A DNA stretch of 64,000 nt. Origin: Micromonospora sp. NBC_01699. Its GTDB lineage: Bacteria; Actinomycetota; Actinomycetes; Mycobacteriales; Micromonosporaceae. The translations under genes and the position numbers were made by a program. Shown here one piece after another: positions 23,934-32,785 of this stretch. Position 1 is the stretch's first letter; every line of letters begins with the position of its first letter. The notes below the pieces were generated by a model. It did no database searches and was not told the DNA's origin. It saw only the letters and a list, made by a program, of their open reading frames with translations. The stretch is taken from contig NZ_CP109199.1 in NCBI RefSeq assembly GCF_036250065.1, positions 8,124,083-8,188,082 on the forward strand, read 5' to 3'.

Positions 23934-25136
23934 CTAGCCCAGCGTCGCCAACTCGTTGATCAGCACGTTGGAGAGCAACTGCCCGTCGCGCTGGACCTTG
24001 CGCAGGTACCACTTCTGCTGCGGCGTACGGGGCTGGTTGAACTGCCACGGCCCGCGCGGGCTGTCGATCTGACCCACGTTGCCGAGCGCGAGGTTGACCT
24101 GCTGCGGCGTCGGCTTCACCCCGGCGATCCGGATCGCCTTGTTCAACACCTGCGCCGCGTCGTACGAGGCCATCGCGTACGTGGTCGGCGAAGCGCCGTG
24201 GGCCTTGCGGAACGCCGACGCGAACCGACGGTTGGCCGAGTTGTTGAGGTCCGCCGAGTAGTTCAGGGCGGTGATGATCCCCTCCGCCTCGTCCGGCTTC
24301 AGCTCGCTGAGCACGGAACCCTCGGTGAGAAAGCCCGGCGCGTAGATGGTCTTGCGGTAGCCGGAGCCGCGCAACTGGCGGAGGAACTCGACCGCGGCGG
24401 CACCGGCATAGAAGCAGAAGACCGCGTCCGGATTGCGGTCGCGCAATTGTTCGATCTTGGCGGAGAAGGCGCCCTTGCCGGGATTGGTGGAGAACTCCGT
24501 CCACAGCACGGAACCGGAGATCCGCGGATCGGCGGCGCCGAATCCCTGCTGGAAGCCGGCCACCGCGTCCCGGCCACTCTGTCCGTCCGGCGCGATGATG
24601 ACGATCTTTTTCCCGCGCGGCACATGCTCCGCGACGTACGGCGCCAGTGCGCGTCCCGGCTCGTCGTTCACGTACGACGTGCGCCAGATGTACACGACGC
24701 TCTGCAACGTCGCGGGTGAGGCGTTCGAGCCGACCAGCGGCACCTTGGCCTGCTCGACCGCGTCCCGGATGCCGAGCATGACCGACGAGTTCACCACCCC
24801 GGTCAGGGCGAGCACGTTCTGCTTGAGCAGCCCGTCCAGGGCCGCCTTGCCGGTCTGCGCCGTCTCGCCCTCGTCGGCCTGGACCAGCTGCACCGGGTGC
24901 CCGCCGAGCCGTCCCTCGTTCAGTTCCAGGTAGAGCTGGAAACCCTTTACGATCTCGTCACCAATGGGCTTGTAGCCGCCGGTCTGCGGAGCGATCAGGC
25001 CGATCCGGACCGGTTGGTCGCTCACCGGACCGTCGGCCTCCTCCGCCGTGGTGTCGGTACTGCACGCGGCGGCCAGCCCGGTTCCGCCGAGTGCGGCGAA
25101 GAGCTTCAGTGCCTGCCTGCGGTCCATTTGCGACAC
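23934..25136 (-). CDS. Branched-chain amino-acid-type ABC transporter substrate-binding lipoprotein
   Basis: A 400-residue extracytoplasmic solute-binding protein of the Leu/Ile/Val family. A signal sequence (MDRRQALKLFAALGG) ends in the lipobox LAAAC, so it is probably lipid-anchored. VRIGLIAPQTGGYKPIGDEIVKGFQLYLE opens lobe 1, and IVIIAPDGQSGRDAVAGFQQGF and MASYDAAQVLNKAI follow. GGGAGG precedes the GTG at 25136 by eight bases. No permease or ATPase genes adjoin it, so it is either an orphan binding protein or works with a distant transporter. The ligand could be an amino acid, an amide or urea. Confidence 0.85.
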   Translation of the reverse strand: MSQMDRRQALKLFAALGGTGLAAACSTDTTAEEADGPVSDQPVRIGLIAPQTGGYKPIGDEIVKGFQLYLELNEGRLGGHPVQLVQADEGETAQTGKAALDGLLKQNVLALTGVVNSSVMLGIRDAVEQAKVPLVGSNASPATLQSVVYIWRTSYVNDEPGRALAPYVAEHVPRGKKIVIIAPDGQSGRDAVAGFQQGFGAADPRISGSVLWTEFSTNPGKGAFSAKIEQLRDRNPDAVFCFYAGAAAVEFLRQLRGSGYRKTIYAPGFLTEGSVLSELKPDEAEGIITALNYSADLNNSANRRFASAFRKAHGASPTTYAMASYDAAQVLNKAIRIAGVKPTPQQVNLALGNVGQIDSPRGPWQFNQPRTPQQKWYLRKVQRDGQLLSNVLINELATLG

Positions 25137-25244
25137 AGATCGTTCCTCCCGAACGTGAATGGGCGGCCGACAGCCCCTCCGCGTTCTACCGGGTTGGCGA
25201 CGCTGCGTCAATGGCGGTGGATCATCCGTTCAGGGAATGAGACG

Positions 25245-26060
25245 TCACCGGTGAAGTGAACGCAGCGCGGCGGTCACGGTCGGCCAGGCGGCCGATTCGG
25301 GATCGATGAGACCGAAATGCTCGCAATCAGGTAGCTCGATCAACCGGCAGTTCGGCCCGGCGACCGCCGCGTACCGCCGGCTCATCCCGGCCGGTACCTG
25401 CTGGTCGAGACCGCCATGGATCACTACCGTACGTGACTGAAGTGGCACGTGTTGGCGCGGGTCGGCGGCGGCGTACCGCTCCGGGAACTCCGCCGGACCC
25501 CCGCCCAGCAACTCCGCCACCGCACCCCCGTCGAGATCGAGCCGGTACGCCTCCGCCAGATCGCTCACCGGCGCCAACGCCAGCACCCCGCCCACCCGCT
25601 CCGGCACCGACCGCGCGCAGTACAGCGCGAGCTGCCCCCCGGCCGAGTGCCCCACCAGCAGCGGCGCCCCCACCGCGGGCCCGCTCCCGGCCGCCCCCGC
25701 CGGGCGGTCGGCCGCCGCCAGCACCCCGGCCACCAGCCCCGGCAACGCGGTCACCCCCGCCACCGCGTCCGCCAGCGTCCCCGGCCAACCCCCACCCACC
25801 TGCCCGGTCCGCCGGTACTCCAACTGAGCCACCGGATACCCCCGAGCGGCCAGATCAGCGGCCAACGGCGAGGTGTGCCCCCGGTCGTACTCGGACCGCC
25901 AGAACCCGCCGTGGATCACCACCACCAACGGCCGCGCCGGGCCACCGAGGGCAGCCGGCAGGCGTACGTCGGCGACCTGGTCCGGCCCGTCGCCATAGCG
26001 AACCGTGGCATCGGGTACGGGCGCGGCGCGGCTGAGCACCGCGCGGGGATCGGGAAGCAC
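25245..26060 (-). CDS. Alpha/beta hydrolase, esterase or kynurenine-formamidase-like
   Basis: A 271-residue hydrolase. HGGFW at residues 50-54 forms the oxyanion motif, GHSAGG carries Ser139, and Asp219 (IHGGLDQQV) and His248 (CEHFGL) complete the triad. The HGGFW motif and length suit the BD-FAE/acetyl-esterase and kynurenine-formamidase group. Which amide or ester it cleaves is not determined. The GTG at 26060 is chosen because TACCGT ends six bases upstream. Longer forms would run through a tandem repeat and the start of bpa. It is divergent from bpa. Confidence 0.8.
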   Translation of the reverse strand: MLPDPRAVLSRAAPVPDATVRYGDGPDQVADVRLPAALGGPARPLVVVIHGGFWRSEYDRGHTSPLAADLAARGYPVAQLEYRRTGQVGGGWPGTLADAVAGVTALPGLVAGVLAAADRPAGAAGSGPAVGAPLLVGHSAGGQLALYCARSVPERVGGVLALAPVSDLAEAYRLDLDGGAVAELLGGGPAEFPERYAAADPRQHVPLQSRTVVIHGGLDQQVPAGMSRRYAAVAGPNCRLIELPDCEHFGLIDPESAAWPTVTAALRSLHR

Positions 26061-26066
26061 GGCCAG

Positions 26067-26072
26067 ACGGTA
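26067..26072 (-). promoter_or_regulatory. -10 element for leaderless hydrolase transcript
   Basis: TACCGT on the minus strand ends six bases before the GTG at 26060. It sits immediately beside the 39-bp tandem repeat. Confidence 0.4.
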
Positions 26073-26074
26073 TC

Positions 26075-26191
26075 CCGGTCCCGGCGAGCGACCGCCCTCC
26101 GGACCGTGTGAAACCGGTCCCGGCGAGCGGCCGCCCTCCGGACTGGCTGAAACCGGTCCCGGCGAGCGGCCGGCCCTCCCACTGCGCGAAA
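26075..26191. repeat. Three tandem 39-bp repeats filling the hydrolase-bpa divergent gap
   Basis: Units 26075-26113, 26114-26152 and 26153-26191 are each 39 bases, begin CCGGTCCCGGCGAGCG and end GAAA. Units 1 and 2 are nearly identical up to the last ten bases, and unit 3 is more diverged. They occupy almost all of the 139-base gap and end nine bases before the bpa ATG, so any bpa promoter elements must lie inside them. GAAAAT at 26188-26193, six bases before the ATG, is a possible -10. Confidence 0.75.
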
Positions 26192-26199
26192 ATGGGGTC

Positions 26200-26793
26200 A
26201 TGACCGATGCCGCGCGCTCCGCGAACGAGAATGACGAGTCGAGTCGCCCGGAGGCCGGCCGTCCCGGCACCGTGGTGGTGGTCGGCCCGGACGGCCAGCC
26301 GGTCGGCGCACTACCGGGCGGTGGGAACGCGCAGGGCGAGGATCCGGGCAGCCTGATCGAGCAGCCGGCGAAGGTGATGCGGATCGGCAGCATGATCAAG
26401 CAGCTGTTGGAGGAGGTCAAGGCCGCTCCGCTGGACGAGGCGAGCCGGCACCGCCTGCGTGAGATCCACCAGCGCTCCATCGTCGAGCTGGAGGACGGTC
26501 TCGCCCCCGAGCTGCGCGACGAGCTGGAGCGCCTCTCCCTCCCGTTCGAGGAGGGCGTGACCCCGAGCGAGGGCGAACTCCGGGTCGCCCAGGCCCAGCT
26601 CGTCGGCTGGCTGGAAGGACTCTTCCACGGCATCCAGGCCGCCCTGGTGGCCCAGCAGATGGCCGCCCGACTGCAACTGGAGCAGATGCGCGGCGGCCGC
26701 CCGGCCCTGCCCAGCGGCCCCCAGGGCCCCGGCCTCATCCCCGGCACCCCCGGCCAACCCACCGAAAACCCCAACACCGGCCAGTACCTCTGA
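26200..26793 (+). CDS. bpa: Bacterial proteasome activator Bpa (PafE)
   Basis: A 197-residue protein of the DUF2587/Bpa family. Bpa forms a ring that docks on the 20S proteasome and opens it for ATP-independent degradation of unfolded proteins. The core is helical (SLIEQPAKVMRIGSMIKQLLEEVK, RLREIHQRSIVELEDGLAPELRDELERLSLPF, ELRVAQAQLVGWLEGLFHGIQAALVAQQMAARLQLEQM). The C-terminus ends GQYL, the HbYX-like docking motif. The N-terminal 55 residues are acidic and flexible. The ATG at 26200 follows three tandem repeats. Presence of this gene implies the organism has a 20S proteasome. Confidence 0.93.
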   Translation: MTDAARSANENDESSRPEAGRPGTVVVVGPDGQPVGALPGGGNAQGEDPGSLIEQPAKVMRIGSMIKQLLEEVKAAPLDEASRHRLREIHQRSIVELEDGLAPELRDELERLSLPFEEGVTPSEGELRVAQAQLVGWLEGLFHGIQAALVAQQMAARLQLEQMRGGRPALPSGPQGPGLIPGTPGQPTENPNTGQYL

Positions 26794-26885
26794 CCCAGCC
26801 CACGCCGCACCGCAGCCGCACCATCTGCTGCCACGCCACCGCGACCGACTCGCGCACCGCACGCCGCCCCAAATCCCCGACCCCG

Positions 26886-27692
26886 CTACAGGAACAACCG
26901 GTCGAGGTACGAAGCCACCCCGTCCTCCTCATTCGACCCCACCACCACATCCGCAACCGACAACACCGAAGGATGAGCGTTCGCCACCGCCACCGCCCGC
27001 CCCGCCCAGGCCAACATCGGCAGATCGTTCGGCATGTCACCGAACGCCACGACCTGGTCCGCGCTCACCCCGTACCGCGCGCAGAGCCAGGCCAGCCCGG
27101 CCGCCTTGGTCACCCCGGCCGCGGAGATCTCGACCAGCCCCGAGTTGGACGAGTGCGTCGCCTCGGCCAGCCCGGCCACGGCCCCGGCCACCACCTTGAC
27201 GAACACGTCCGGATCCTGGGTGCCGGCGCGGGCGAGCAGCTTGACCGCCGGTACGGAGAACAGCTCCTCCGGCGACTCGATGCTCCGGATGTCCTTCATG
27301 TCGCCGTCCCAGCGCAACGGCCAGTCGACCTCGTGCCGCATCTGTCGCCCGTCGGTGACCTCGACCGCGAGCCGTACGCCGGGCACCTCCGCCCGGAGCC
27401 GGCGGGCCACCTCGGCGAGCAGGTCCGGGGCGAGCGGATCCGCCCGTAACACGACGTCCTCGACCGGGTCGTACACCACCGCCCCGTTGGCGCAGACCGC
27501 CGGTACGGTGCCCCTCAGCTGCTCGTACACCCCGTTCAGCCAGCGGATCGGCCGACCGGTGACGAGTACGACCCGCGCCCCCGCCGCCGTGCTGCGGGCG
27601 AGCGAGTCGGCGGTCCGTACGCTGACCGTCCGGTCCCCGCGCAGCAGGGTGCCGTCCAGGTCGGTGGCGATCAGGCGGGGCGGTTGATCCAT
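26886..27692 (-). CDS. HAD-superfamily (Cof-type, subclass IIB) hydrolase
   Basis: A 268-residue phosphatase of the HAD IIB group. RLIATDLDGTLLRGDRTVS carries the nucleophilic Asp (DxDGT). VVLVTGRP is motif II, VTKAAGLAWLC carries the motif III Lys, and VVAFGDMPNDLPML is motif IV. Such enzymes dephosphorylate sugar phosphates, nucleotides or flavin precursors. The substrate is not predictable. The ATG at 27692 shares its A with the stop of the upstream paralogue (TGATG), so the pair is translationally coupled. An open frame continues upstream to 28139 but lies inside the paralogue and is not coding. Confidence 0.85.
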   Translation of the reverse strand: MDQPPRLIATDLDGTLLRGDRTVSVRTADSLARSTAAGARVVLVTGRPIRWLNGVYEQLRGTVPAVCANGAVVYDPVEDVVLRADPLAPDLLAEVARRLRAEVPGVRLAVEVTDGRQMRHEVDWPLRWDGDMKDIRSIESPEELFSVPAVKLLARAGTQDPDVFVKVVAGAVAGLAEATHSSNSGLVEISAAGVTKAAGLAWLCARYGVSADQVVAFGDMPNDLPMLAWAGRAVAVANAHPSVLSVADVVVGSNEEDGVASYLDRLFL

Positions 27693-28513
27693 CAGTGCGA
27701 CAGTAGCCGGTCCAGGTAGACCGCGACCCCGTCGTCGTCGTTGCGCAGGGTGACCTCGTCGGCGATCGACCGGACCGTCGGGTGGGCGTTGGAGACCGCC
27801 ACCCGGCCCCAGCCGGCCCACTCGAACATCGGCAGGTCGTTGGGCATGTCGCCGAAGACCAGCACCTCGGCCGGGTCGACTCCGAGTCGTTCGGCCACCA
27901 CGGCCAACCCGGTGGCCTTGTCCACCCCGGGCGGGCTGATCTCGATGAAGCCCTGCCCGGCCTGGGTGATCGTGGCCTGCTCCGGCGGCACGATCCGGCG
28001 GGCGGCGTCGAGCAGCGCGTCCACGTCGTGCCCCGGCGTACGCGCGAACGCCTTGATCACGTCGCTGGCGCAGCAGTCCAGCCGGGACCGGGACTCGAAC
28101 CGCTCCGGGTACGGCCAGGTCGGGTCGTAGTCGCCCCACAGCGGCGCGTCCACGGTGTCCAGCGCCTCGACCATCACGGTGAGCGGGCCGACCTCGGCCT
28201 CCAGGGTGCCGAGCAGGGCGGCCAGGACGCCGCCGGGCAGCCGTTCGTCGCGCAGCACCACCGGCCCGAGCGGGTCGGTCTGGTCCACCACCCAGCCGCC
28301 GCCGGCCATCACCAGGAAGTCGGCCGCTCTGATGTCGTTTCGGCTCAGCTCGGCCAGGCGTGGGCCCCGGCCGGTCGCGCCGACCACCGGGATACCGGCG
28401 GCGCGTACCCGGTCGAGCACCTCGTGGGTGAACGCCGAGACGGTGTCGTCACTGCGTACCAGGGTGCCGTCCAGGTCGGTGGCCACCAGCTTGGGTAGTC
28501 CGGGTCGCGGCAT
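27692..28513 (-). CDS. HAD-superfamily (Cof-type, subclass IIB) hydrolase, paralogue
   Basis: A 273-residue HAD IIB phosphatase homologous to its downstream neighbour. KLVATDLDGTLVRSDDTVS is motif I, GIPVVGATGRGP is motif II, GVDKATGLAVVAERL holds the Lys, and VLVFGDMPNDLPMFEWAG is motif IV. GAGGAGG sits seven bases before the ATG at 28513, a strong ribosome binding site and the reason for choosing it over the GTG at 28537. The two paralogues share a one-base overlap and may act on related phosphate esters. Co-transcription with serS upstream is unlikely because of an intervening hairpin. Confidence 0.85.
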   Translation of the reverse strand: MPRPGLPKLVATDLDGTLVRSDDTVSAFTHEVLDRVRAAGIPVVGATGRGPRLAELSRNDIRAADFLVMAGGGWVVDQTDPLGPVVLRDERLPGGVLAALLGTLEAEVGPLTVMVEALDTVDAPLWGDYDPTWPYPERFESRSRLDCCASDVIKAFARTPGHDVDALLDAARRIVPPEQATITQAGQGFIEISPPGVDKATGLAVVAERLGVDPAEVLVFGDMPNDLPMFEWAGWGRVAVSNAHPTVRSIADEVTLRNDDDGVAVYLDRLLSH

Positions 28514-28671
28514 GAGATTCCTCCTCGGCCCCGCCACCTCCGCCGACCCGGTCGAACTGGCGGGATTCGCCCAGTTCCAGGGGTCTGTCCGTGGCGACGG
28601 GGGAGCAACCGTATCTCACGCCGTGCTACGTGCCCATGACTTCCGCGCTAATACTCCCGTACCAGCGTGCA

Positions 28672-28704
28672 GGTGCCGGATGGCCGAGCCGGCCGCCCGG
28701 CACC
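28672..28704 (-). terminator. Hairpin terminator after serS
   Basis: Eight-base arms GGTGCCGG (28672-28679) and CCGGCACC (28697-28704), extended inside by GGCC/GGCC after a two-base mismatch, form a strong hairpin 18 bases past the serS stop. No T-run follows. The rest of the 208-base gap up to the HAD gene shows nothing else recognisable. Confidence 0.55.
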
Positions 28705-28721
28705 CGTCTCCGCTGCCCGGA

Positions 28722-29981
28722 TCAGCTTGGTTCGAGCACGTCCCGGCCGCCGAGGTACGGCTGGAGGGCCTTGGGGACCCGTACCGAACCGTCCGGTTGC
28801 TGGTGGTTCTCCAGGATCGGCACCAGCCACCGGGTGGTCGCGAGCGTGCCGTTGAGCGTGGCGGCGAACTGCGGCTTGCCGTCCGCGTCCCGGTAGCGGA
28901 CGTGCAACCGCCGGGCCTGGAAGCTGGTGCAGTTCGAGGTCGAGGTGACCTCCCGGTAGCGCCCCTGCGAGGGCACCCACGCCTCGCAGTCGAACTTGCG
29001 GGCGGCGCTCGACCCGAGGTCGCCGGCGGCCACGTCGATCACCCGGTACGGGATCTCGACCTTGGCCAGCATCTCCTCTTCCCAGGCCAGCAGCCGCAGG
29101 TGCTCGTCGGCGGCCTGCTCGGGCCGGCAGTAGGAGAACATCTCGACCTTGTCGAACTGGTGCACCCGCATGATGCCGCGGGTGTCCTTGCCGTACGAGC
29201 CGGCCTCCCGGCGGAAGCAGGACGACCAGCCGGCGTAGCGCAGCGGCTCGTCGTCCAGCTTCAGGATCTCCTCCGAGTGGTACGCGGCCAGCGGCACCTC
29301 GCTCGTGCCGACCAGGAAGATGTCGTCGGCGTCGAGCCGGTAGACCTCGCTGGCGTGCGCGCCGAGGAAGCCGGTGCCCTCCATCGACTCCGGCTTGACC
29401 AGCGCCGGGGTGATGGCCGGGATGAAGCCGTACTCGACCGCCTGGGCGATGGCGAGCTGGAGCATGCCGAGCTGGAGCAGCGCTCCCACCCCGGTCAGGA
29501 AGTAGAACCGGCTGCCCGAGACCTTGGCGCCGCGTTCCATGTCGATCGCCCGCAACGCCTCCCCGATTTCGAGGTGGTCGCGGGGGTTGTCGATCGCCGG
29601 CCGCTCGCCGACCTCGCGCAGCACGACGTAGTCGTCCTCGCCGCCGGGCGGTGCGCCCTGCTGGACCACGTTCGGAACCGCGAACTGCGCCCGGTGTAGG
29701 GCCGCCTCGGCGTCCGTGACGGCCGCCTCGGCCGCCTTCACCTCGGGGGAAAGCTCTTTCGTACGCGCCAGCAGCGCGGTCCGCTCGTCCCCGGTGGCCC
29801 TGGGCATCTGCTTGCCGAGCTGCTTCTGCTCGGCCCGCAGTGCCTCGAAGCGGCCGACCGCGGCCCGCCGCTGCTCGTCGGCGCGGAGCAGGTCGTCGAC
29901 GACCGACTCGGACTCGCCACGGGCACGCTGGCTGGCACGGACGGTTTCCGGTTCGTCGCGAAGCAGACGCAGGTCAATCAC
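28722..29981 (-). CDS. serS: Seryl-tRNA synthetase
   Basis: A 419-residue class II aminoacyl-tRNA synthetase that charges tRNA-Ser. The N-terminal coiled-coil arm (about residues 25-100, [11 protein letters not shown] through [19 protein letters not shown]) contacts the long variable arm of the tRNA. Motif 2 is [21 protein letters not shown], and motif 3 is [17 protein letters not shown]. The [14 protein letters not shown] block binds serine. Length is normal. The GTG start at 29981 follows TAGGCT at leaderless spacing. It is a single housekeeping gene followed by a hairpin. Confidence 0.97.
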   Translation of the reverse strand: MIDLRLLRDEPETVRASQRARGESESVVDDLLRADEQRRAAVGRFEALRAEQKQLGKQMPRATGDERTALLARTKELSPEVKAAEAAVTDAEAALHRAQFAVPNVVQQGAPPGGEDDYVVLREVGERPAIDNPRDHLEIGEALRAIDMERGAKVSGSRFYFLTGVGALLQLGMLQLAIAQAVEYGFIPAITPALVKPESMEGTGFLGAHASEVYRLDADDIFLVGTSEVPLAAYHSEEILKLDDEPLRYAGWSSCFRREAGSYGKDTRGIMRVHQFDKVEMFSYCRPEQAADEHLRLLAWEEEMLAKVEIPYRVIDVAAGDLGSSAARKFDCEAWVPSQGRYREVTSTSNCTSFQARRLHVRYRDADGKPQFAATLNGTLATTRWLVPILENHQQPDGSVRVPKALQPYLGGRDVLEPS

Positions 29982-29989
29982 GGGAAGTG

Positions 29990-29995
29990 AGCCTA
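29990..29995 (-). promoter_or_regulatory. -10 element for leaderless serS transcript
   Basis: TAGGCT on the minus strand ends eight bases before the GTG at 29981. No T-box leader or other regulatory structure is present. Confidence 0.45.
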
Positions 29996-30060
29996 CCGGG
30001 AAGTGCCGGACTCCTTCACCGCGATATCTCGGCGCGGGGCCGGTCGGGGCGAAGCGGTGG

Positions 30061-30831
30061 TCAGCGGGCGTCCGGTTGTTCGGGCGAGGCGAACGGGGTG
30101 GTCGGGCCGACCGTCAGGTCGCGCGGCGCTTCGTCCAACTCGTCGTCCGGCCCACCGCTGCCCATCGGGCGACGCCAGGAGAAGGCCGCTTCCGGCGCCG
30201 ACTCCGCCGACCCGACCCCGTCCACCCCGGTCGCCGATGATCCGGTTGGCACCGGATCGGGTCCGACCAGCCGCCCGGCGAGATACAGGGCGAGCCCGAG
30301 CACCGCCGTGCCGACGTACGCCATCACCAGGCCGCGGCCGTACTCGATGCGCAGGCCGGTGTCCTCGCCCAGCCCGAGCCGGGAGACGTCGTCCAGGGTC
30401 AGCGAGGCCGCGACGAGTACGGCGAGCACCGTACCGGTGAGGGCCAGGCCGAGCACCCGTACGTTGCGCCGGACGGCGGCCGTGCCGAAGATCACCAGGG
30501 CCAGGCAGCCAACGATGCCGAAGATCCCGAACAGGTACGCGCTGCCGAAGTTCGTCGAGTCGGAGACGCCGATCGGGGTCCGGCCGACGGTGCCGCCGTC
30601 CGGGCCGAAGTTGGGCGCCAGCATGATCGTCCACTCGCCGACCAGCGAGGCGAAGATCGCGACCGCGCCGATCCCGGCGACCACCGGCACCAGCCGGGGG
30701 TCGCGACCGAGTCGGGCCAACAGGTCGCCACGGCGACCGGGTCGGCGGGGTTCGTCCTGGTCGCCCCACTCCACCGTGGCGACGCCGTCCGACCGGGAAT
30801 CCTGCCGGGGAATCGGGTAATCCTGGGACAT
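30061..30831 (-). CDS. Unrecognised four-helix membrane protein
   Basis: A 256-residue protein I cannot assign to a family. The N-terminal 45 residues are charged and cytosolic ([16 protein letters not shown]). Four hydrophobic segments follow: [58 protein letters not shown] and [20 protein letters not shown]. The last 70 residues are again charged and low in structure. A polar loop after the first helix ([19 protein letters not shown]) would be extracytoplasmic. It lies upstream of serS on the same strand, 79 bases from its start, and is divergent from osmC. It is probably a conserved actinobacterial membrane protein of unknown role. Confidence 0.7.
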   Translation of the reverse strand: MSQDYPIPRQDSRSDGVATVEWGDQDEPRRPGRRGDLLARLGRDPRLVPVVAGIGAVAIFASLVGEWTIMLAPNFGPDGGTVGRTPIGVSDSTNFGSAYLFGIFGIVGCLALVIFGTAAVRRNVRVLGLALTGTVLAVLVAASLTLDDVSRLGLGEDTGLRIEYGRGLVMAYVGTAVLGLALYLAGRLVGPDPVPTGSSATGVDGVGSAESAPEAAFSWRRPMGSGGPDDELDEAPRDLTVGPTTPFASPEQPDAR

Positions 30832-30966
30832 GGCCGAGCCCTTTCCGGGTAAGCGCGGTCCTCAGCGGCATCATGACACAGCTTCCTGAGCCCGCCCGGG
30901 AAACGCCGCCGGCACACTGTGTCCATGGTCCCGCCCCGCTTCGTCGCTTCGTCGGCCGCTTTGCAC

Positions 30967-30972
30967 TAGCGT
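30967..30972 (+). promoter_or_regulatory. -10 element for leaderless OsmC transcript
   Basis: TAGCGT ends seven bases before the ATG at 30980, which selects that ATG over the upstream in-frame GTG at 30974. Confidence 0.45.
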
Positions 30973-30979
30973 CGTGGGC

Positions 30980-31411
30980 ATGCCTATCCGTACCGCTTCC
31001 GCCCGCTGGCAGGGCAACCTGACCGAAGGTTCCGGCACGATCCGCACCGGCAACGGCGGACTCGAAGGGAACTACTCATTCCAGTCCCGGTTCCAGGAGG
31101 GCGAGGGGACCAACCCGGAGGAGCTGATCGGCGCGGCTCACGCCGGCTGCTTCTCGATGGCCTTCTCGAAGGGCCTGGCCGACGCCGGCTTCACCCCCAC
31201 CTCGGTGGAGACCACGGCAAAGGTCCACCTCGACAAGACCGACGCGGGTTTCGCCGTCACCCGGATCGACCTCGAAACCGTCGGGGACGTCCCGGGCATC
31301 GACGAGGCCGAGTTCCAGAAGCTGGCCGAGGGCGCCAAGGCGAACTGCCCGATCTCCCGGCTGCTCTCTCCGGGCGCCGAGATCTCCCTGGTCGCCAGCC
31401 TCTCCGCCTGA
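30980..31411 (+). CDS. OsmC-family peroxiredoxin
   Basis: A 143-residue thiol peroxidase of the OsmC subfamily that reduces organic hydroperoxides. It contains the GTNPEELIGAAHAGCFSMAFS block with the peroxidatic Cys57 and the resolving Cys near residue 122 in KANCPISRLL. The N-terminal RTASARWQGNLTEGSGTI and the glutamate in the NPEELI segment are family features. The protein acts as a homodimer in related systems. It has no neighbouring redox partner or regulator. The ATG at 30980 is supported by leaderless -10 spacing. Confidence 0.92.
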   Translation: MPIRTASARWQGNLTEGSGTIRTGNGGLEGNYSFQSRFQEGEGTNPEELIGAAHAGCFSMAFSKGLADAGFTPTSVETTAKVHLDKTDAGFAVTRIDLETVGDVPGIDEAEFQKLAEGAKANCPISRLLSPGAEISLVASLSA

Positions 31412-31558
31412 CCAGCACCAGCTGATCCGAGCCGCCGAGCGCGGTGTTCACGGCACCACCCGTACGCGCCGGCAGACCGGCGGTACGGCCGCCGGAGCAC
31501 CGCGCTCACCCGTACCGGACGTCCGACGCCCCGGCCGCGCCTCCGCTGATCGGGCACA

Positions 31559-31921
31559 ATGGTGAGCGTGCCGGTCGAGATGAGCCGCGAGCGTTTCGAG
31601 GAGCTGGTCGGCGAGGCACTGGACGAGGTGCCCGCGGAGCTGCTCCGGCTGATGAGCAACGTCGTGATCCTGGTCGAGGACCACTCGCCCCCGGACGGTC
31701 CCGAGCTGCTCGGCCTCTACGAGGGCCACGCGCTGACCAGCCGGGGCTGGGACTACGCGGGCGTCCTGCCGGACCGGATCTTCATCTACCGCTACCCGAT
31801 CCTGCGCATCTGCCACGATGACGACGAGGTGGTCGAGGAGATCGCGGTCACCGTCGTGCACGAGATCGCGCACCACTTCGGCATCGACGACGAGCGCCTG
31901 CACGCTCTCGGCTGGGGCTGA
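31559..31921 (+). CDS. Small zincin-type metallopeptidase
   Basis: A 120-residue protein of the minimal zincin family (DUF1025-like). The signature VVHEIAHHFGIDDERLHALGW holds the HExxH zinc site and a nearby second acidic region. RFEELVGEALDEVPAELLRLMSNVVILVED is the usual N-terminal helix and strand. Most members have no known substrate. The start is uncertain: ATG 31559, GTG 31562 or GTG 31568 are all in frame. CACAAT at 31555-31560 is a weak -10 at leaderless distance from 31568. The gene lies between osmC and the AIM24 gene on the same strand. Confidence 0.8.
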   Translation: MVSVPVEMSRERFEELVGEALDEVPAELLRLMSNVVILVEDHSPPDGPELLGLYEGHALTSRGWDYAGVLPDRIFIYRYPILRICHDDDEVVEEIAVTVVHEIAHHFGIDDERLHALGWG

Positions 31922-32007
31922 GCGGGCCCGGTCCGCCGTTCGGGTGGTACCCGTTGTTGCGTCCGGTGCCTACCCTCGGGCCACAACCCCTACCAGGAGG
32001 AACACCC

Positions 32008-32730
32008 ATGCGCAGCGCGCTGTTCTCGGCAGAGAATCTGGAGAAGGAGTCCGACCAGCCCGGCCTGCGGCTGCAAAACTCCAAGATGCTGAAGATCGAG
32101 CTGAACGGCGAGGCAATGGCCCGCGTCGGCTCGATGGTGGCGTACCAGGGGCAGGTGCAGTTCCAGGCACTCGGCTCCGGCGGCATCGGCAAGTTCCTCA
32201 AGCAGAAGCTCACCGGCGAGGGTGTGCCGCTGATGAAGGTCACCGGCCGGGGCGACGTCTTCCTCGCCGACTACGCCAGCGACGTACACCTGATCGACCT
32301 GGAGCCGGGCGACGCGTTGTCGATCAACGGCTCCAGCGTGCTGGCCTTCGACTCCAGCCTCCAGTACGACATCAAGATGGTCGGCGGCGCCGGCATGGCC
32401 TCGTCGTCCGGCCTGTTCAACTGCGTGTTCACCGGCTACGGCCGGATCGCGATCACCACCAAGGGGACCCCGGTGGTGCTCAACGTCGACCAGCCGACCT
32501 ACGTCGACCCGCAGGCGGCGGTCTGCTGGTCGGCGAGCCTGCAAACCGGCTACCACCGGGCCGAGCAGCTCGGGCTCGGCACCCTGCTCGGACGCCGCAC
32601 CGGGGAAGCGTTCACGATGAGCTTCGCCGGCCAGGGCTTCGTGGTCGTCCAGCCGTCGGAGGAGCCGCCGGTGCAGGGCAGTGGCCAGCAGGAACAGCAG
32701 GGCGGTCTGCTGGGCGGACTGCTGAGCTGA
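32008..32730 (+). CDS. AIM24-family protein
   Basis: A 240-residue protein of the AIM24/TRAP-like superfamily. It is a beta-rich fold with MLKIELNGEAMARVGSMVAYQG at the start and SGGIGKFLKQKLTGEGVPLMKVTGRGDVFLADYASDVHLIDLE in the first half. VLAFDSSLQYDIKMVGGAG and LFNCVFTGYGRIAITTKGTPVVL follow. The C-terminal 25 residues are Gln/Gly-rich with a short hydrophobic end (GGLLGGLLS). Bacterial members have no established function. AGGAGG lies seven bases before the ATG at 32008. The nearby TACCCT (31971-31976) may be its -10. Confidence 0.85.
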   Translation: MRSALFSAENLEKESDQPGLRLQNSKMLKIELNGEAMARVGSMVAYQGQVQFQALGSGGIGKFLKQKLTGEGVPLMKVTGRGDVFLADYASDVHLIDLEPGDALSINGSSVLAFDSSLQYDIKMVGGAGMASSSGLFNCVFTGYGRIAITTKGTPVVLNVDQPTYVDPQAAVCWSASLQTGYHRAEQLGLGTLLGRRTGEAFTMSFAGQGFVVVQPSEEPPVQGSGQQEQQGGLLGGLLS

Positions 32731-32785
32731 CCCGGTGACCGGGGTCGTGCGGGGTGGCCGTGGCAACGGTCGCCCCGCCGTACGG

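Noticed and set aside
28514-28721. Possible small RNA (SRP or T-box) near serS
   Set aside because: The gap lies downstream of serS and holds only a terminator-like hairpin; no SRP core loop or T-box motif is present.
30875-30923. Inverted GACACAG/CTGTGTC repeat between the four-helix membrane gene and osmC
   Set aside because: Seven-base arms separated by 35 bases are too weak and too far apart to call an operator.
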